A stretch of 64,000 bases of DNA. Source: Streptomyces flaveolus (GTDB lineage Bacteria > Actinomycetota > Actinomycetes > Streptomycetales > Streptomycetaceae). A program made the translations under genes and the position numbers. Shown piece by piece: positions 7,690 through 16,055 of this stretch (its first letter is position 1; each line of letters begins with the position of its first letter). The stretch lies in assembly GCF_000716535.1 (NCBI RefSeq), contig NZ_JNWV01000031.1, positions 106,584-170,583 on the forward strand, given 5' to 3'. The notes under the pieces were generated by a model. The model saw nothing but the letters and a program-made list of their open reading frames with translations. It had not been told where the DNA came from and searched no databases.

Positions 7690-9132
7690 TCAGAGGATCG
7701 CTCCGGGGGTGTAGCCGGCGGCCTCCGGGTGCCGCTTGACGATCTCCTCGATCCGGCCGACGACCACACCGACCTGGTCGGCGGCGGCGCCGGTGAAGGA
7801 GAGCTTGTCGGCCATCAGCGCGGCCAGCCGCTCGCGGTCGAGCGGCAGTCGCTCGTCGGCGGCGAGCTTGTCGAGCAGGTCGTTGCGCTCGGCGCCCTGC
7901 TCACGCATCGCCAGCGCGGTGGCCACGGCGTTCTCCTTGATCGCCTCGTGCGCGACCTCGCGGCCGACCCCGGCCCGCACGGCGCCCATGAGCACCTTGG
8001 TGGTGGCCAGGAACGGCAGGTAACGGTCCAGCTCGCGGGCGATCACGGCCGGGAAGGCACCGAACTCGTCAAGGACGGTCAGGAAGGTCTCCAGCAGGCC
8101 GTCCAGGGCGAAGAAGGCGTCCGGCAGCGCGACACGGCGCACCACCGAGCAGGACACGTCGCCCTCGTTCCACTGGTCGCCCGCCAGCTCGCCCGTCATG
8201 GAGGCGTAGCCGCGCAGGACGACCATGAGGCCGTTGACGCGCTCGCAGGAGCGGGTGTTCATCTTGTGCGGCATCGCCGAGGAGCCGACCTGGCCCGGCT
8301 TGAAGCCCTCGGTGACCAGCTCGTGCCCGGCCATCAGCCGGATCGTCTTGGCCAGCGAGGAGGGCGCCGCCGCAAGCTGCACCAGCGCGGTGACGACCTC
8401 GTAGTCCAGCGAGCGCGGGTAGACCTGGCCGACGGAGGTGAACGCCTGGGAGAAGCCCAGGTGCCGCGCGATCCGGTTCTCCAGCTCGGCCAGCTTCGAG
8501 GCGTCCCCGCCCAGCAGGTCCAGCATGTCCTGAGCGGTGCCGACCGGGCCCTTGATGCCGCGCAGCGGATAGCGGGCCAGCAGCTCCTCCACCCGGCCGT
8601 GGGCGACGAGCAGCTCGTCGGCGGCGGTCGCGAACCGCTTGCCGAGGGTGGTGGCCTGCGCCGCCACGTTGTGGGAGCGGCCGGCCATGACCAGCTCGGC
8701 GTACTCGCCCGCGAGCTTGCCGAGGCGCGCCAGCACGGCCACCGTACGGTCGCGCACCAGCTCCAGCGAGAGCCGGATCTGGAGCTGTTCGACGTTCTCC
8801 GTGAGGTCGCGGGAGGTCATGCCCTTGTGCACGTGCTCGTGCCCGGCGAGGTCGTTGAACTCCTCGATCCGCGCCTTCACGTCGTGCCGGGTGACCTTCT
8901 CGCGCTCGGCGATGGAGGCCAGGTCGACGGTGTCGAGCACGCGCTCGTAGTCGGCGATCGCCTCGTCCGGCACCTCGATCCCGAGGTCCTTCTGGGCCCG
9001 CAGCACGGCGAGCCAGAGCTGACGCTCCAGCTTCACCTTCTGCTCGGGGGACCAGAGCGTGGCGAGCTCGGCGGAGGCGTAGCGTCCGGCGAGGACGTTG
9101 GGGATGCGGGGCTTGGCGGGCGCAGAAGTCAC
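7690..9132 (-). CDS. purB: Adenylosuccinate lyase
   Basis: 480 residues. Catalyses two fumarate eliminations: SAICAR to AICAR in purine synthesis and adenylosuccinate to AMP. The fumarase-superfamily signature GSSAMPHKMN is present near residue 275, together with the catalytic His regions (GHEHVHKGMTSRD and GRSHNVAAQATTLGKR). The start is GTG at 9132 (TSAPAKPRIPNVLAGRYAS), matching the usual actinobacterial N-terminus. It is followed at its stop codon by the mug gene. Spacing shows no other purine gene nearby. Confidence 0.96.
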   Translation of the reverse strand: MTSAPAKPRIPNVLAGRYASAELATLWSPEQKVKLERQLWLAVLRAQKDLGIEVPDEAIADYERVLDTVDLASIAEREKVTRHDVKARIEEFNDLAGHEHVHKGMTSRDLTENVEQLQIRLSLELVRDRTVAVLARLGKLAGEYAELVMAGRSHNVAAQATTLGKRFATAADELLVAHGRVEELLARYPLRGIKGPVGTAQDMLDLLGGDASKLAELENRIARHLGFSQAFTSVGQVYPRSLDYEVVTALVQLAAAPSSLAKTIRLMAGHELVTEGFKPGQVGSSAMPHKMNTRSCERVNGLMVVLRGYASMTGELAGDQWNEGDVSCSVVRRVALPDAFFALDGLLETFLTVLDEFGAFPAVIARELDRYLPFLATTKVLMGAVRAGVGREVAHEAIKENAVATALAMREQGAERNDLLDKLAADERLPLDRERLAALMADKLSFTGAAADQVGVVVGRIEEIVKRHPEAAGYTPGAIL

Positions 9133-9299
9133 GTGTCCAGATTCTACTGGCGGTTCGTGCAGGCCAGCGCCATGGGTGTGTTCGGTGGAAGCTACGAGAC
9201 CCCGGTCACCTCGTCGGCGTCGGCCGGCTCCGCCGGCACATCGGCGTGGCACAGCGCGAACGGGTTGTCCAGGGGGTGCCGGGCAGGTCCCGGAGCAGG

Positions 9300-10088
9300 C
9301 TACGCCTCGGCTTCGTACGGCAGCAGCTCCGGCCGCTTCGGCGGCCGGCCGTCGCCGGAGGACCGGCCGGTCAGGCGGCGGCCTATCCACGGGAGCAGGT
9401 GCTGCCGGGCGAACCGGGCGTCCGCGACCCGGCGCGTGACCCAGCCCGGCGGAGCCGTCGCCGCCATCGGCACATGCCACTCGGTGTCCTCGGCGGCGTG
9501 CCCGAGCGTCTGCCACACGGCCTCGGCGACCCTGCGGTGTCCCTCGGCCGTCAGATGCAGCCGGTCCACGTCCCACAGCCGGGGGTCGGCCAGCGCGGGC
9601 GCCCCGTACAGGTCGACCACCAGGGCGCCGTGCTTCTCGGCCAGCTCGTCCACGCAGGCGAACAGCTCCTCCATGCGCGGCCGGAACCGCTCCAGCACCG
9701 GGCCCTGGCGGCCGGGGCTGCGCATCAGCACCAGCTGCTTGCAGGACGGCGCGAGCCGTTCCACGGCCTCGGTGAGCAGGCCCCGGACCCGGCCCATGTC
9801 GCACTTGGGGCGCAGGGTGTCGTTCAGCCCGCCGACCAGCGTGACGACGTCGGCGTTCATGGCCGCGGCCACCGGCACCTGCTCGTCGACGATCTGCCCG
9901 ATCAGCTTCCCGCGCACGGCCAGGTTGGCGTACCGGAACCCGGGCGTGCGGGCGGCCATTCGCGCGGCGAGCACATCGGCCCAGCCGCGGTAGGAGCCGT
10001 CGGGCAGCAGATCCGACATGCCCTCGGTGAAGGAGTCGCCGACCGCGACGAGGCTGGTGTACGGGGGAGGAGTGGGGTTCGTCTGCAT
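9300..10088 (-). CDS. SGNH/GDSL-family hydrolase (cytoplasmic)
   Basis: 262 residues. Block I GDSFTEGM with the catalytic Ser lies near residue 17, block III GGLNDTLR, and block V DRLHLTAEGH holds the Asp/His pair. There is no signal peptide, so it acts in the cytoplasm as an esterase or acyl-hydrolase of unknown substrate. ATG 10088 starts MQTNPTPPPYTSLVAVGDS; an upstream in-frame extension is Arg/Pro-rich and not convincing. The 167-bp gap to purB has no further gene. The C-terminal ~60 residues (ARQHLLPWIGRRLTGRSSG) are typical of the Streptomyces version. Confidence 0.88.
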   Translation of the reverse strand: MQTNPTPPPYTSLVAVGDSFTEGMSDLLPDGSYRGWADVLAARMAARTPGFRYANLAVRGKLIGQIVDEQVPVAAAMNADVVTLVGGLNDTLRPKCDMGRVRGLLTEAVERLAPSCKQLVLMRSPGRQGPVLERFRPRMEELFACVDELAEKHGALVVDLYGAPALADPRLWDVDRLHLTAEGHRRVAEAVWQTLGHAAEDTEWHVPMAATAPPGWVTRRVADARFARQHLLPWIGRRLTGRSSGDGRPPKRPELLPYEAEA

Positions 10089-10286
10089 GGCGACAGAGAT
10101 GGTATCCCGAGGCCAATACCTGCCGGTCGGTCGGCCCGCGCCACCCGTCCGGCCCAGCCCCGGGGCCCGCCCCGTCGTCCGGGCCGCCTTGTTCCGCCCG
10201 ACAGGCCGGGTTCGAGGCCTGGTCCGATGTGGTTGCGGACCCGCCCGTCCCCTCACGGCCCGCCCGGGAGCGACCCGTGAGCCGCC

Positions 10287-10320
10287 CCCGCGTCAGGCGC
10301 CGGCCGGCGCCTGACGCGGG
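10287..10320 (-). terminator. Long perfect palindrome, probable terminator of the CNNM operon
   Basis: A 34-bp perfectly self-complementary sequence: 15-bp arm starting CCCGCGTCAGGCGCC, centre GGCC, then the mirrored arm. It lies 38 bases after the stop of the CNNM gene at 10358. There is no T run, as often in Streptomyces. Confidence 0.65.
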
Positions 10321-10357
10321 ACGAAGCCCCTTCGGCCGTCCGGCGTCAGCGCCCCGC

Positions 10358-11377
10358 TCAGCCCTGCACGGGCTGGCCGAACAGTTCTCGGAGGACGTCC
10401 TCCATCGTCACCAGGCCCGCCAGCCGGCCGTCGTCGCCGAGGACGGCCGCCAGATGGGTGCGGCTGCCGCGCATCGCGGTGAGGACGTCGTCCAGGGGGG
10501 TGCTCTCGCGGACGCGGGCGATGGACCGCATGTCGCCCAGACGGAACGGCATGTCCCGCGGGGAGGCGTCCAGCGCGTCCTTGACGTGCAGGTAGCCCAC
10601 GATCCGGCGGCTGGTGTCGACCACCGGGAACCGGGAGAAGCCCGACTCGGCCGACAGCCGCTCCACCTGCTCGGGGGTGACGCCCACGCGCGCGTAGACG
10701 ACGCGTTGCAGCGGTACGACCACGTCCCGCACCGGCCGGCTGCCCAGCTCCAGCGCGTCGTGCAGCCGTTCCTGCGCCCGGTTGTCGATCAGGCCGGCCT
10801 CACTGGCGTCCTTGACGATCTCGGCCAGCTCGGCGTCCGTGAAGGTCGCCGCGACCTCGTCCCTCGCCTCCACGCGCAGCAGCTTCAGCAGTCCGTTCGC
10901 GAAGGCGTTGATCGCGAAGATCACCGGACGCAGCGCCCGGGACAGCGTGACCAGCGGCGGACCGAGCAGCAGCGCGCTGCGCACCGGTTCGGCGAGCGCG
11001 ATGTTCTTGGGCACCATCTCGCCCAGCAGCATGTGCAGATAGGTCGCGAGGGTCAGCGCGATCACGAAGGACACGACGTGACCCGCGCTCACGGGCACGC
11101 CCACCGCGTGGAACACCGGTTCCAGCAGATGCGCGATGGCCGGCTCGGCCACCACACCCAGGACCAGCGTGCACAGGGTGATGCCGAGCTGGGCGGCGGC
11201 CAGCAGCGCGGACACGTGCTCCAGACCCCACAGCACACTGCGTGCGCGCCGGTCGCCCTCCTGGGCCAGCGGCTCGATCTGTGAGCGGCGCACGGAGATC
11301 AGCGCGAACTCGGCGCCGACGAAGAAGGCGTTGACGACGAGGGTCGCCAGCCCGATCAGGAGCTGTACGGCGGTCAT
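10358..11377 (-). CDS. CNNM/DUF21 transmembrane protein with CBS pair
   Basis: 339 residues. The DUF21/CNNM membrane domain (residues ~1-170) has hydrophobic spans starting LLIGLATLVVNAFFVGAEFALISVRR and including VVSFVIALTLATYLHMLLGEMVPK. Two CBS modules follow (VVVPLQRVVYARV...FSRFPVVD; STPLDDVLTAMRGSRTHLAAV). The CorC_HlyC C-terminal domain found in longer family members is missing here. Family members are implicated in Mg2+/Co2+ export or ion homeostasis. The start overlaps the upstream paralogue stop by 4 bases (ATGA), so the two are co-translated and may form a heterodimer. Confidence 0.9.
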   Translation of the reverse strand: MTAVQLLIGLATLVVNAFFVGAEFALISVRRSQIEPLAQEGDRRARSVLWGLEHVSALLAAAQLGITLCTLVLGVVAEPAIAHLLEPVFHAVGVPVSAGHVVSFVIALTLATYLHMLLGEMVPKNIALAEPVRSALLLGPPLVTLSRALRPVIFAINAFANGLLKLLRVEARDEVAATFTDAELAEIVKDASEAGLIDNRAQERLHDALELGSRPVRDVVVPLQRVVYARVGVTPEQVERLSAESGFSRFPVVDTSRRIVGYLHVKDALDASPRDMPFRLGDMRSIARVRESTPLDDVLTAMRGSRTHLAAVLGDDGRLAGLVTMEDVLRELFGQPVQG

Positions 11378-12825
11378 CGCGTCCCCTCCCGCGTCCCACG
11401 GGGACCGTCGGTCCCACGGCGTCCCCCGGTCCCGCCGCTGCGCTCGGTCCGGCCGGTTCCGGCGGTCCGGCCGGTTCCGGCGGTCCGGTCGGATCCGTCG
11501 GGTCCGACGGACCGTTCGTCGTCCAGCGGCGCGTGCATCAGCACCCTGGCGGCCCGGCGGCCCGAGGCGTCGACCACGTCCAGTTGCCAGCCGGCCACCT
11601 CGACGCTGTCACCGGCGGCGGGTATCCGGCCCAGCTCGGTGGCGACCAGGCCGGCCAGGGTCTCGTACGGCCCCTCGGGCACGCGGAGCCCCACGCGCGC
11701 GAGCTGGTCGGTGCGGGCGGCGCCGTCCGCCGCGTACAGGGCCCGGCCCCGCTCGTCCGCGCCGGCGGGGGCGAGGTCGGGCGTCTCGTGCGGGTCGTGC
11801 TCGTCCCGTACCTCGCCGACGACCTCCTCGACGATGTCCTCGAGGGTGGCCACCCCGGCCGTACCGCCGTACTCGTCGATGACGACGGCCATGGTGCGCC
11901 TGCCGCCGAGCCGGTCGAGCAGCCGGTCGACCGTCAGGGACTCGGGAACCAGCAGCGGCTCGCGCATCACCTGGGCGACCGTGCGGTGGCGCCGCTGGTC
12001 GGCCGGGACGGCCAGCACGTCCTTGATGTGGGCGGTGCCGACGACCGAGTCCAGGTTGCCCCGGTAGACCGGGAACCGGCTCAGGCCGGTCGCCCGGGTG
12101 GCGTTGGCCACGTCCTCGCAGGTCGCCTGAGTGTCCAGGGCGACGACCTGGACGCGCGGGGTCATCACGTTCTCGGCGGTGAGGTCGGCCAGGTTCAGCG
12201 TCCGGACGAACAACTCGGCCGTGTCCGCCTCCAGGGCGCCCTCCTTGGCCGAGTGCCGGGCGAGGGCGGCCAGCTCCTGTGGCCCGCGCGCGGAGGCCAG
12301 CTCCTCGGCGGGCTCGATGCCGAGCCGGCGCACGAAGCGGTTGGCGGTGTTGTTCAGGTGGGTGATGAAGGGCCGGAAGGCGGCGCTGAACAAGCGCTGC
12401 GCGTTGCCGACCCGCCTGGCCATGGTCAGTGGCGAGGAGATCGCCCAGTTCTTGGGCACCAGCTCGCCGACGACCATCAGGACCACCGTCGACAGCGCCG
12501 TGCCCAGGACCAGCGCGGCCGAGCTCGCCGTGGTCCGGGACAGACCCACCGCCTGGAACGGGCCGGCGAGCAGCTTGGCGATCGACGGCTCGGCGAGCAT
12601 GCCGACCACCAGGTTGGTGACGGTGATGCCGAGCTGCGCGCCGGACAGCTGGAAGGTCAGGTTCCGTACGGCCTTCAGGGCGCCGGCGGCACCGCGCTCG
12701 CCGCGCGCGGCGGCCCGTTCCAGCTCGCCGCGTTCCACCGTGGTCAGCGAGAACTCCGCCGCCACGAAGGCGCCACAGGCCAGCGACAGCAGGATCGCCA
12801 CCAGAAGGAGGAGCACTTCGGTCAT
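11374..12825 (-). CDS. CNNM/CBS/CorC_HlyC protein (hemolysin C-like)
   Basis: 483 residues: DUF21 membrane domain (~1-190, beginning LLLLVAILLSLACGAFVAAEFSLTTVERGEL), CBS pair (~210-335, MTPRVQVVALDTQ...LSRFPVYRG; MAVVIDEYGGTAGVATLEDIVEEVVG) and CorC_HlyC domain (~350-435). The last ~45 residues are low-complexity Gly/Thr/Arg (AGTGRTAGTGRTERSGGTGG), encoded by short GGTCCGGCCGGTTCC repeats at about 11445-11495, and probably disordered. It is the first gene of a two-gene operon with the shorter paralogue. Likely role: cation efflux or membrane stress; the direction of transport cannot be inferred. Confidence 0.9.
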   Translation of the reverse strand: MTEVLLLLVAILLSLACGAFVAAEFSLTTVERGELERAAARGERGAAGALKAVRNLTFQLSGAQLGITVTNLVVGMLAEPSIAKLLAGPFQAVGLSRTTASSAALVLGTALSTVVLMVVGELVPKNWAISSPLTMARRVGNAQRLFSAAFRPFITHLNNTANRFVRRLGIEPAEELASARGPQELAALARHSAKEGALEADTAELFVRTLNLADLTAENVMTPRVQVVALDTQATCEDVANATRATGLSRFPVYRGNLDSVVGTAHIKDVLAVPADQRRHRTVAQVMREPLLVPESLTVDRLLDRLGGRRTMAVVIDEYGGTAGVATLEDIVEEVVGEVRDEHDPHETPDLAPAGADERGRALYAADGAARTDQLARVGLRVPEGPYETLAGLVATELGRIPAAGDSVEVAGWQLDVVDASGRRAARVLMHAPLDDERSVGPDGSDRTAGTGRTAGTGRTERSGGTGGRRGTDGPRGTREGTR

Positions 12826-12976
12826 CAGGTCACCCCCGTCCCAGGATCGGACAGGGTTCGGGAGAACGCGCGGTATCGCGGACTGGGAGGCTCGCCCATG
12901 GGCGGACGCTCACAACCTTTCATAGAGGGCCGAGTGCTCCCTCAAGGGTAAAGGATGAGCAAAGAAGCTTTCGGTC

Positions 12977-13402
12977 TCAGTCCGTGAGCGGCTTCACCCA
13001 GCGCCGCCAGTGTTCTTCCGGCCCGTACCCGGCGGCACCCCAGGCGTGGTGCGCGGTCTCGTTGCGCACCAGCACCATCGCGTCCGCGCGCCGCCCGCCG
13101 AGCCGTACGAACCGCTCCTCGGCGGCGGCCAGCAGCGCCGAGGCGATGCCCTGCCGCCGCCGCTCCGGGTGCACCGCGAGCCGGTACAGGTGGCACCGCC
13201 AGCCGTCGAAGCCGGCGATCACCGTGCCGACCAGCTCGCCGTTCCGTTCGGCGAGGATCAGGGCCTCGGGGTCGCGGTCGGTCAGGCGCTCCAGCCCGGC
13301 GCGGTCGTCGCTGATGCTGGTGCCCTCGGCGGCCGTCTTCCAGAACGCGAGGACGGCGTCGAGATCGTCGGACACGGCGGCGCGCAGACGCAGATCAGTC
13401 AT
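12977..13402 (-). CDS. GNAT-family N-acetyltransferase
   Basis: 141 residues with the GNAT acetyl-CoA site: LYRLAVHPERRRQGIASALLAAAEERF, where V-x-P-E-R-R-R-Q-G-I-A is motif A. It is followed by AMVLVRNETAHHAWGAAGY, the motif B helix and C-terminal strand. N-terminal MTDLRLRAAVSDDLDAVLAFW is standard. Substrate unknown; single-domain versions often acetylate small amines or ribosomal protein N-termini. Transcribed alone or with the downstream-facing neighbours; nothing around it indicates a pathway. Confidence 0.9.
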   Translation of the reverse strand: MTDLRLRAAVSDDLDAVLAFWKTAAEGTSISDDRAGLERLTDRDPEALILAERNGELVGTVIAGFDGWRCHLYRLAVHPERRRQGIASALLAAAEERFVRLGGRRADAMVLVRNETAHHAWGAAGYGPEEHWRRWVKPLTD

Positions 13403-13447
13403 GCGCTCATCATGATCGGGGACGTCCGCGCGCCGCCCCGGATTCCG

Positions 13448-14335
13448 TCATGCGGGCTGTGCGCGCAGCCGTTCCATCACAGGCGCGAACGCCTCCATGA
13501 ACGGCTCCAGCACGGTCAGGTACGAGAACCCGAACCGCTCCCGCTGGGCCCGCGCCTTCGCCACGACCTCCTCCAGCGGACCGGCCAGCACGAGGGGCAG
13601 GGCCAGCGCCCGGTCCACGGTCAGACCGGGCCGCCGCTCCAGCAGCGGCTTGAGCACCGGCTCGGGATCGTCGGTGACGGCCACGACCTGGATCAGCAGG
13701 TTCAGCTCGGCGGGCTCCGCCCGGTCCGCCGCCGACGCGCGGTAGCGGGCCACCCGCTCGTCCAGCTCCTCGGCACTCAGTGGATCCAGCGTGCCGGGTG
13801 TCCTGCCGGGCCGGGCACCGGTGAAGGCCGCGATGTCCGCGTGGGCCGCGGTCAGGCGCAGCATCCGGTCGCCGTTGGCGCCGATCAGCAGCGGCACCCG
13901 GGGCTGGACGGGCCGCGGCGCGTGTTCCGCGGAACCGAGCAGCCGCTCCAGCTCCGCCACCGTGCGCTCCAGGTGGTCCACCCGCTCGCGCGGGGAGCCG
14001 TACGGCAGCCCGGCCGCCTCGTGCTCCGCCGGTACGTACCCGGTGCCCAGGCCGAGTTCGAGCCGGCCGCCGGTCAGCGCGTCGGTGGTCGCCACCTCAC
14101 GGGCCAGCAGCGCCGGGTTCCAGAAGCCCGCGTTGAGCACGAACGTGCCGAGCCGGGGCCGTTCGGTCGCCTGCGCCGCCGCGACCAGTGCCGGGAACGG
14201 CGCCACCATGCCGAGGTGGTCCGGGACGAGGATCACGTCGTACCCCAGCTCCTCGGCGCGGCGGCACTTGGCGCGCCACTCGTCGGCGGGCGCGGAGGCG
14301 AGCAGGTTGACTCCGAAGCGGAACGGACGCGGCAT
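13448..14335 (-). CDS. F420-dependent LLM-class oxidoreductase (TIGR03621-like)
   Basis: 295-residue TIM-barrel luciferase-like protein: RFGVNLLASAPADEWRAKCRRAEELGYD at the start, the VLVPDHL segment, and EVATTDALTGGRLELGLGTGY, which is typical of F420-binding members. They use the deazaflavin F420 in place of FMN for hydride transfer. ATG 14335 has GGGGAGAG upstream; an extra 16 N-terminal codons are open but unlikely. The substrate is unknown and no F420 biosynthesis gene is nearby. Confidence 0.87.
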   Translation of the reverse strand: MPRPFRFGVNLLASAPADEWRAKCRRAEELGYDVILVPDHLGMVAPFPALVAAAQATERPRLGTFVLNAGFWNPALLAREVATTDALTGGRLELGLGTGYVPAEHEAAGLPYGSPRERVDHLERTVAELERLLGSAEHAPRPVQPRVPLLIGANGDRMLRLTAAHADIAAFTGARPGRTPGTLDPLSAEELDERVARYRASAADRAEPAELNLLIQVVAVTDDPEPVLKPLLERRPGLTVDRALALPLVLAGPLEEVVAKARAQRERFGFSYLTVLEPFMEAFAPVMERLRAQPA

Positions 14336-14518
14336 GAACTCTCCCCGGTCAGCGGTGACATGAGTCTGGTCCGCTTCCATCATGTCCGACCTCGGCCCCA
14401 GCGATCAGAACCTCGTCGACGATCCGCCCGCCGGCGAGGAAGGGGCCGCCGGTCCGCTCGTCCACGAAGGACCGGCTCGGGAAGGCCCCGCCTCGTGCTT
14501 CCGTGCGCCCTTGCCGCA

Positions 14519-14538
14519 GCTAGCGTTCCGGCGCTAGC
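14519..14538. promoter_or_regulatory. Inverted repeat at the toxin-antitoxin promoter
   Basis: Perfect 7-bp arms GCTAGCG/CGCTAGC separated by TTCCGG, ending 8 bases before the antitoxin ATG. Position and symmetry fit an autoregulatory operator for the ribbon-helix-helix antitoxin. Confidence 0.55.
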
Positions 14539-14546
14539 GTCGAGGC

Positions 14547-14789
14547 ATGGCGAAGACCCAGCTGAACGTGCGCGTGGACGAGGGCACCGCCCGTGCCGCC
14601 CGCGAGCGTGCCCTGGCCCGCGGGATGAGCGTCAACCGCTACATCGAAGAGCTGGTCAGACAGGACGCCGGCGAGGCGGGCCGCACCTTCGTCGAGGCCG
14701 CCGCCGACTTCATGAAGCAGTACGAGTCCGTGTTCGCGGAGGAGTTCGCCGAGACCCGCGGCACCGACGCCGGTGAAGGCCGCCGCTGA
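14547..14789 (+). CDS. Ribbon-helix-helix antitoxin-like protein
   Basis: 80 residues. N-terminal KTQLNVRVDEGTARAARERALARGMSVNRYIEELV is an Arc/MetJ-type ribbon-helix-helix: a short beta strand with alternating Q/N/R contacts, then two helices. The C-terminal half (AGRTFVEAAADFMKQYESVFAEEF) is an amphipathic helix that would bind the toxin. It overlaps the following Fic-like gene by 17 bases, the usual antitoxin-first order. A perfect inverted repeat just upstream probably provides autoregulation. Confidence 0.8.
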   Translation: MAKTQLNVRVDEGTARAARERALARGMSVNRYIEELVRQDAGEAGRTFVEAAADFMKQYESVFAEEFAETRGTDAGEGRR

Positions 14790-15168
14790 TCCCTTGAACG
14801 GTCTCAGCATCGACCTCGCCTGGCTGCTCATGCTCGCCGAACAGAAGACCCCGGGGGATCCTCAGGTCACCGACTGGGGCGCCCTGGTCGCCGCCGTCGC
14901 CCGGCACCGGGCCGAGATATTCGGCGTGCCCGTGTACGACACCCCGCACGCCCGCGCCGCCTCCCTGCTCCAGTTGCTGATCCACGTCCCGGCGCTGGAA
15001 CGGGCCAACGCGCTGTTCGCCTCGGCGGTCGCCTACGCCTATCTGGTCGCCAGCGGCGAGAAGGTCGCCACCACGCCCGAGCAGGTCCGGGAGCTGGCGC
15101 GGCTGGTCAAGGACGGCTCGGCGAACGTCGACGACATCGCGCGGGAGCTGCGCGGCTGGAGCCTGTGA
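14773..15168 (+). CDS. Fic/Doc-like toxin component with degenerate catalytic motif
   Basis: 131 residues, all-helical, matching the short Doc-like toxins annotated beside RHH antitoxins in Streptomyces. The family motif HxFx(D/A)(A/G)N(G/K)R appears only as HVPALERANALF (H71 onward). The His and the following Asn survive, but spacing and the Gly/Lys-Arg that bind nucleotide phosphates do not. AMP- or phosphotransfer by the canonical mechanism is therefore doubtful. GTG at 14773 lies inside the antitoxin gene, so coupling is likely; a TTG at 14794 is an alternative. Its stop abuts the stop of the convergent methyltransferase gene. Confidence 0.7.
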   Translation: MKAAADPLNGLSIDLAWLLMLAEQKTPGDPQVTDWGALVAAVARHRAEIFGVPVYDTPHARAASLLQLLIHVPALERANALFASAVAYAYLVASGEKVATTPEQVRELARLVKDGSANVDDIARELRGWSL

Positions 15169-15861
15169 TCAGCGGGCCTCCGGCTCGTCCGGCCGCCAGG
15201 CGACGCCGAGCGCGCAGTAGGAGGTCGGCAGCGTGGGGCCCTTCTCCGGGAGCAGTACCTGTCGGTGCGGGCCGAGGCGGAATCCCGCGGCGCGCAGCGC
15301 GGCGACGGGCTCACGGGAGAGATGACAGCCGCCATTGAGCACCGGCCACAGGGTGCGGTCCAGGGCCTGCTGGGTCACCGTCATCACCCGGCCGCCGCCC
15401 CGCCCGTGCTCGAAGAACCTCACCTCGCCGCCGGGCCGCAGCACCCGTCGTACCTCACCGAGCGTCCGCGCGACGTCCCGCACGCTGCACAGCACCAGCG
15501 ACAGCACGGCCGCGTCGAACGCCTCGCTCTTGACCGGGAGCGCTTCCGCCGCACCCGGCACCACGTCGACCGGCACCTCGGCGCGCAGCGCGGACTCCAG
15601 CGCCAACTGCCTGAGCAACGGCTCCGGTTCGATCGCGACGACCTCCGCGACGGTGCCGGGGTAGTGCCGGAAGTTCAGCCCGTTGCCCGCGCCGATCTCG
15701 ATCACCCGGCCGGCGAGCCCCGCTAGCATCCGCTCCCGCACCCCGGCCATCCCGAGCCGGGACTCGGCGCCGACGCTGATCCGGGCGTAGTAACGGGCGA
15801 ACAGCGGATGGTGGACGGGACCCCGCGCCACCTGGCCGGAACGGGCGGACAGCAGCCGCAT
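15169..15861 (-). CDS. Class I SAM-dependent methyltransferase
   Basis: 230 residues. Motif I VIEIGAGNGLNFRHYP and acidic motif VVAIEPEPLL bind SAM. AFDAAVLSLVLCSVRD and RVLRPGGEVRFFEHGRG complete the Rossmann fold, and the C-terminal HLSREPVAALRAAGFRLG is common in UbiE/phospholipid methyltransferase-like proteins. ATG 15861 has GGGAGG upstream. A longer frame reaches 16281 through Gly/Pro/Arg-rich repeats and was rejected. Substrate unknown; the small membrane-lipid type is one possibility. Confidence 0.88.
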   Translation of the reverse strand: MRLLSARSGQVARGPVHHPLFARYYARISVGAESRLGMAGVRERMLAGLAGRVIEIGAGNGLNFRHYPGTVAEVVAIEPEPLLRQLALESALRAEVPVDVVPGAAEALPVKSEAFDAAVLSLVLCSVRDVARTLGEVRRVLRPGGEVRFFEHGRGGGRVMTVTQQALDRTLWPVLNGGCHLSREPVAALRAAGFRLGPHRQVLLPEKGPTLPTSYCALGVAWRPDEPEAR

Positions 15862-16055
15862 GGCAACCTCCCTGGACAGCACGCCCCTGGGAACAGTGTC
15901 CCCAGACTCGCCCCGACGCACCCCATCGAACAGCCTGCGGCATGCCGGGCCGGTCGCCGCAGGCCGCGCGCGGCGGCCCGCACGGCACGGGAGTCCGTCG
16001 CCGGGTGGAGGTTCTGCGGCGTTGCCCCCGCTGAGCCACTCGGGCGTTGCGCAGG
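15862..16055. other. Gene-free leader of the methyltransferase gene
   Basis: Part of a 457-bp stretch (15862-16318) between two minus-strand genes. Apart from the ribosome site next to the methyltransferase ATG, I see no gene, RNA or clear promoter here; the remainder of the gap is the repeat described separately. Confidence 0.5.
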
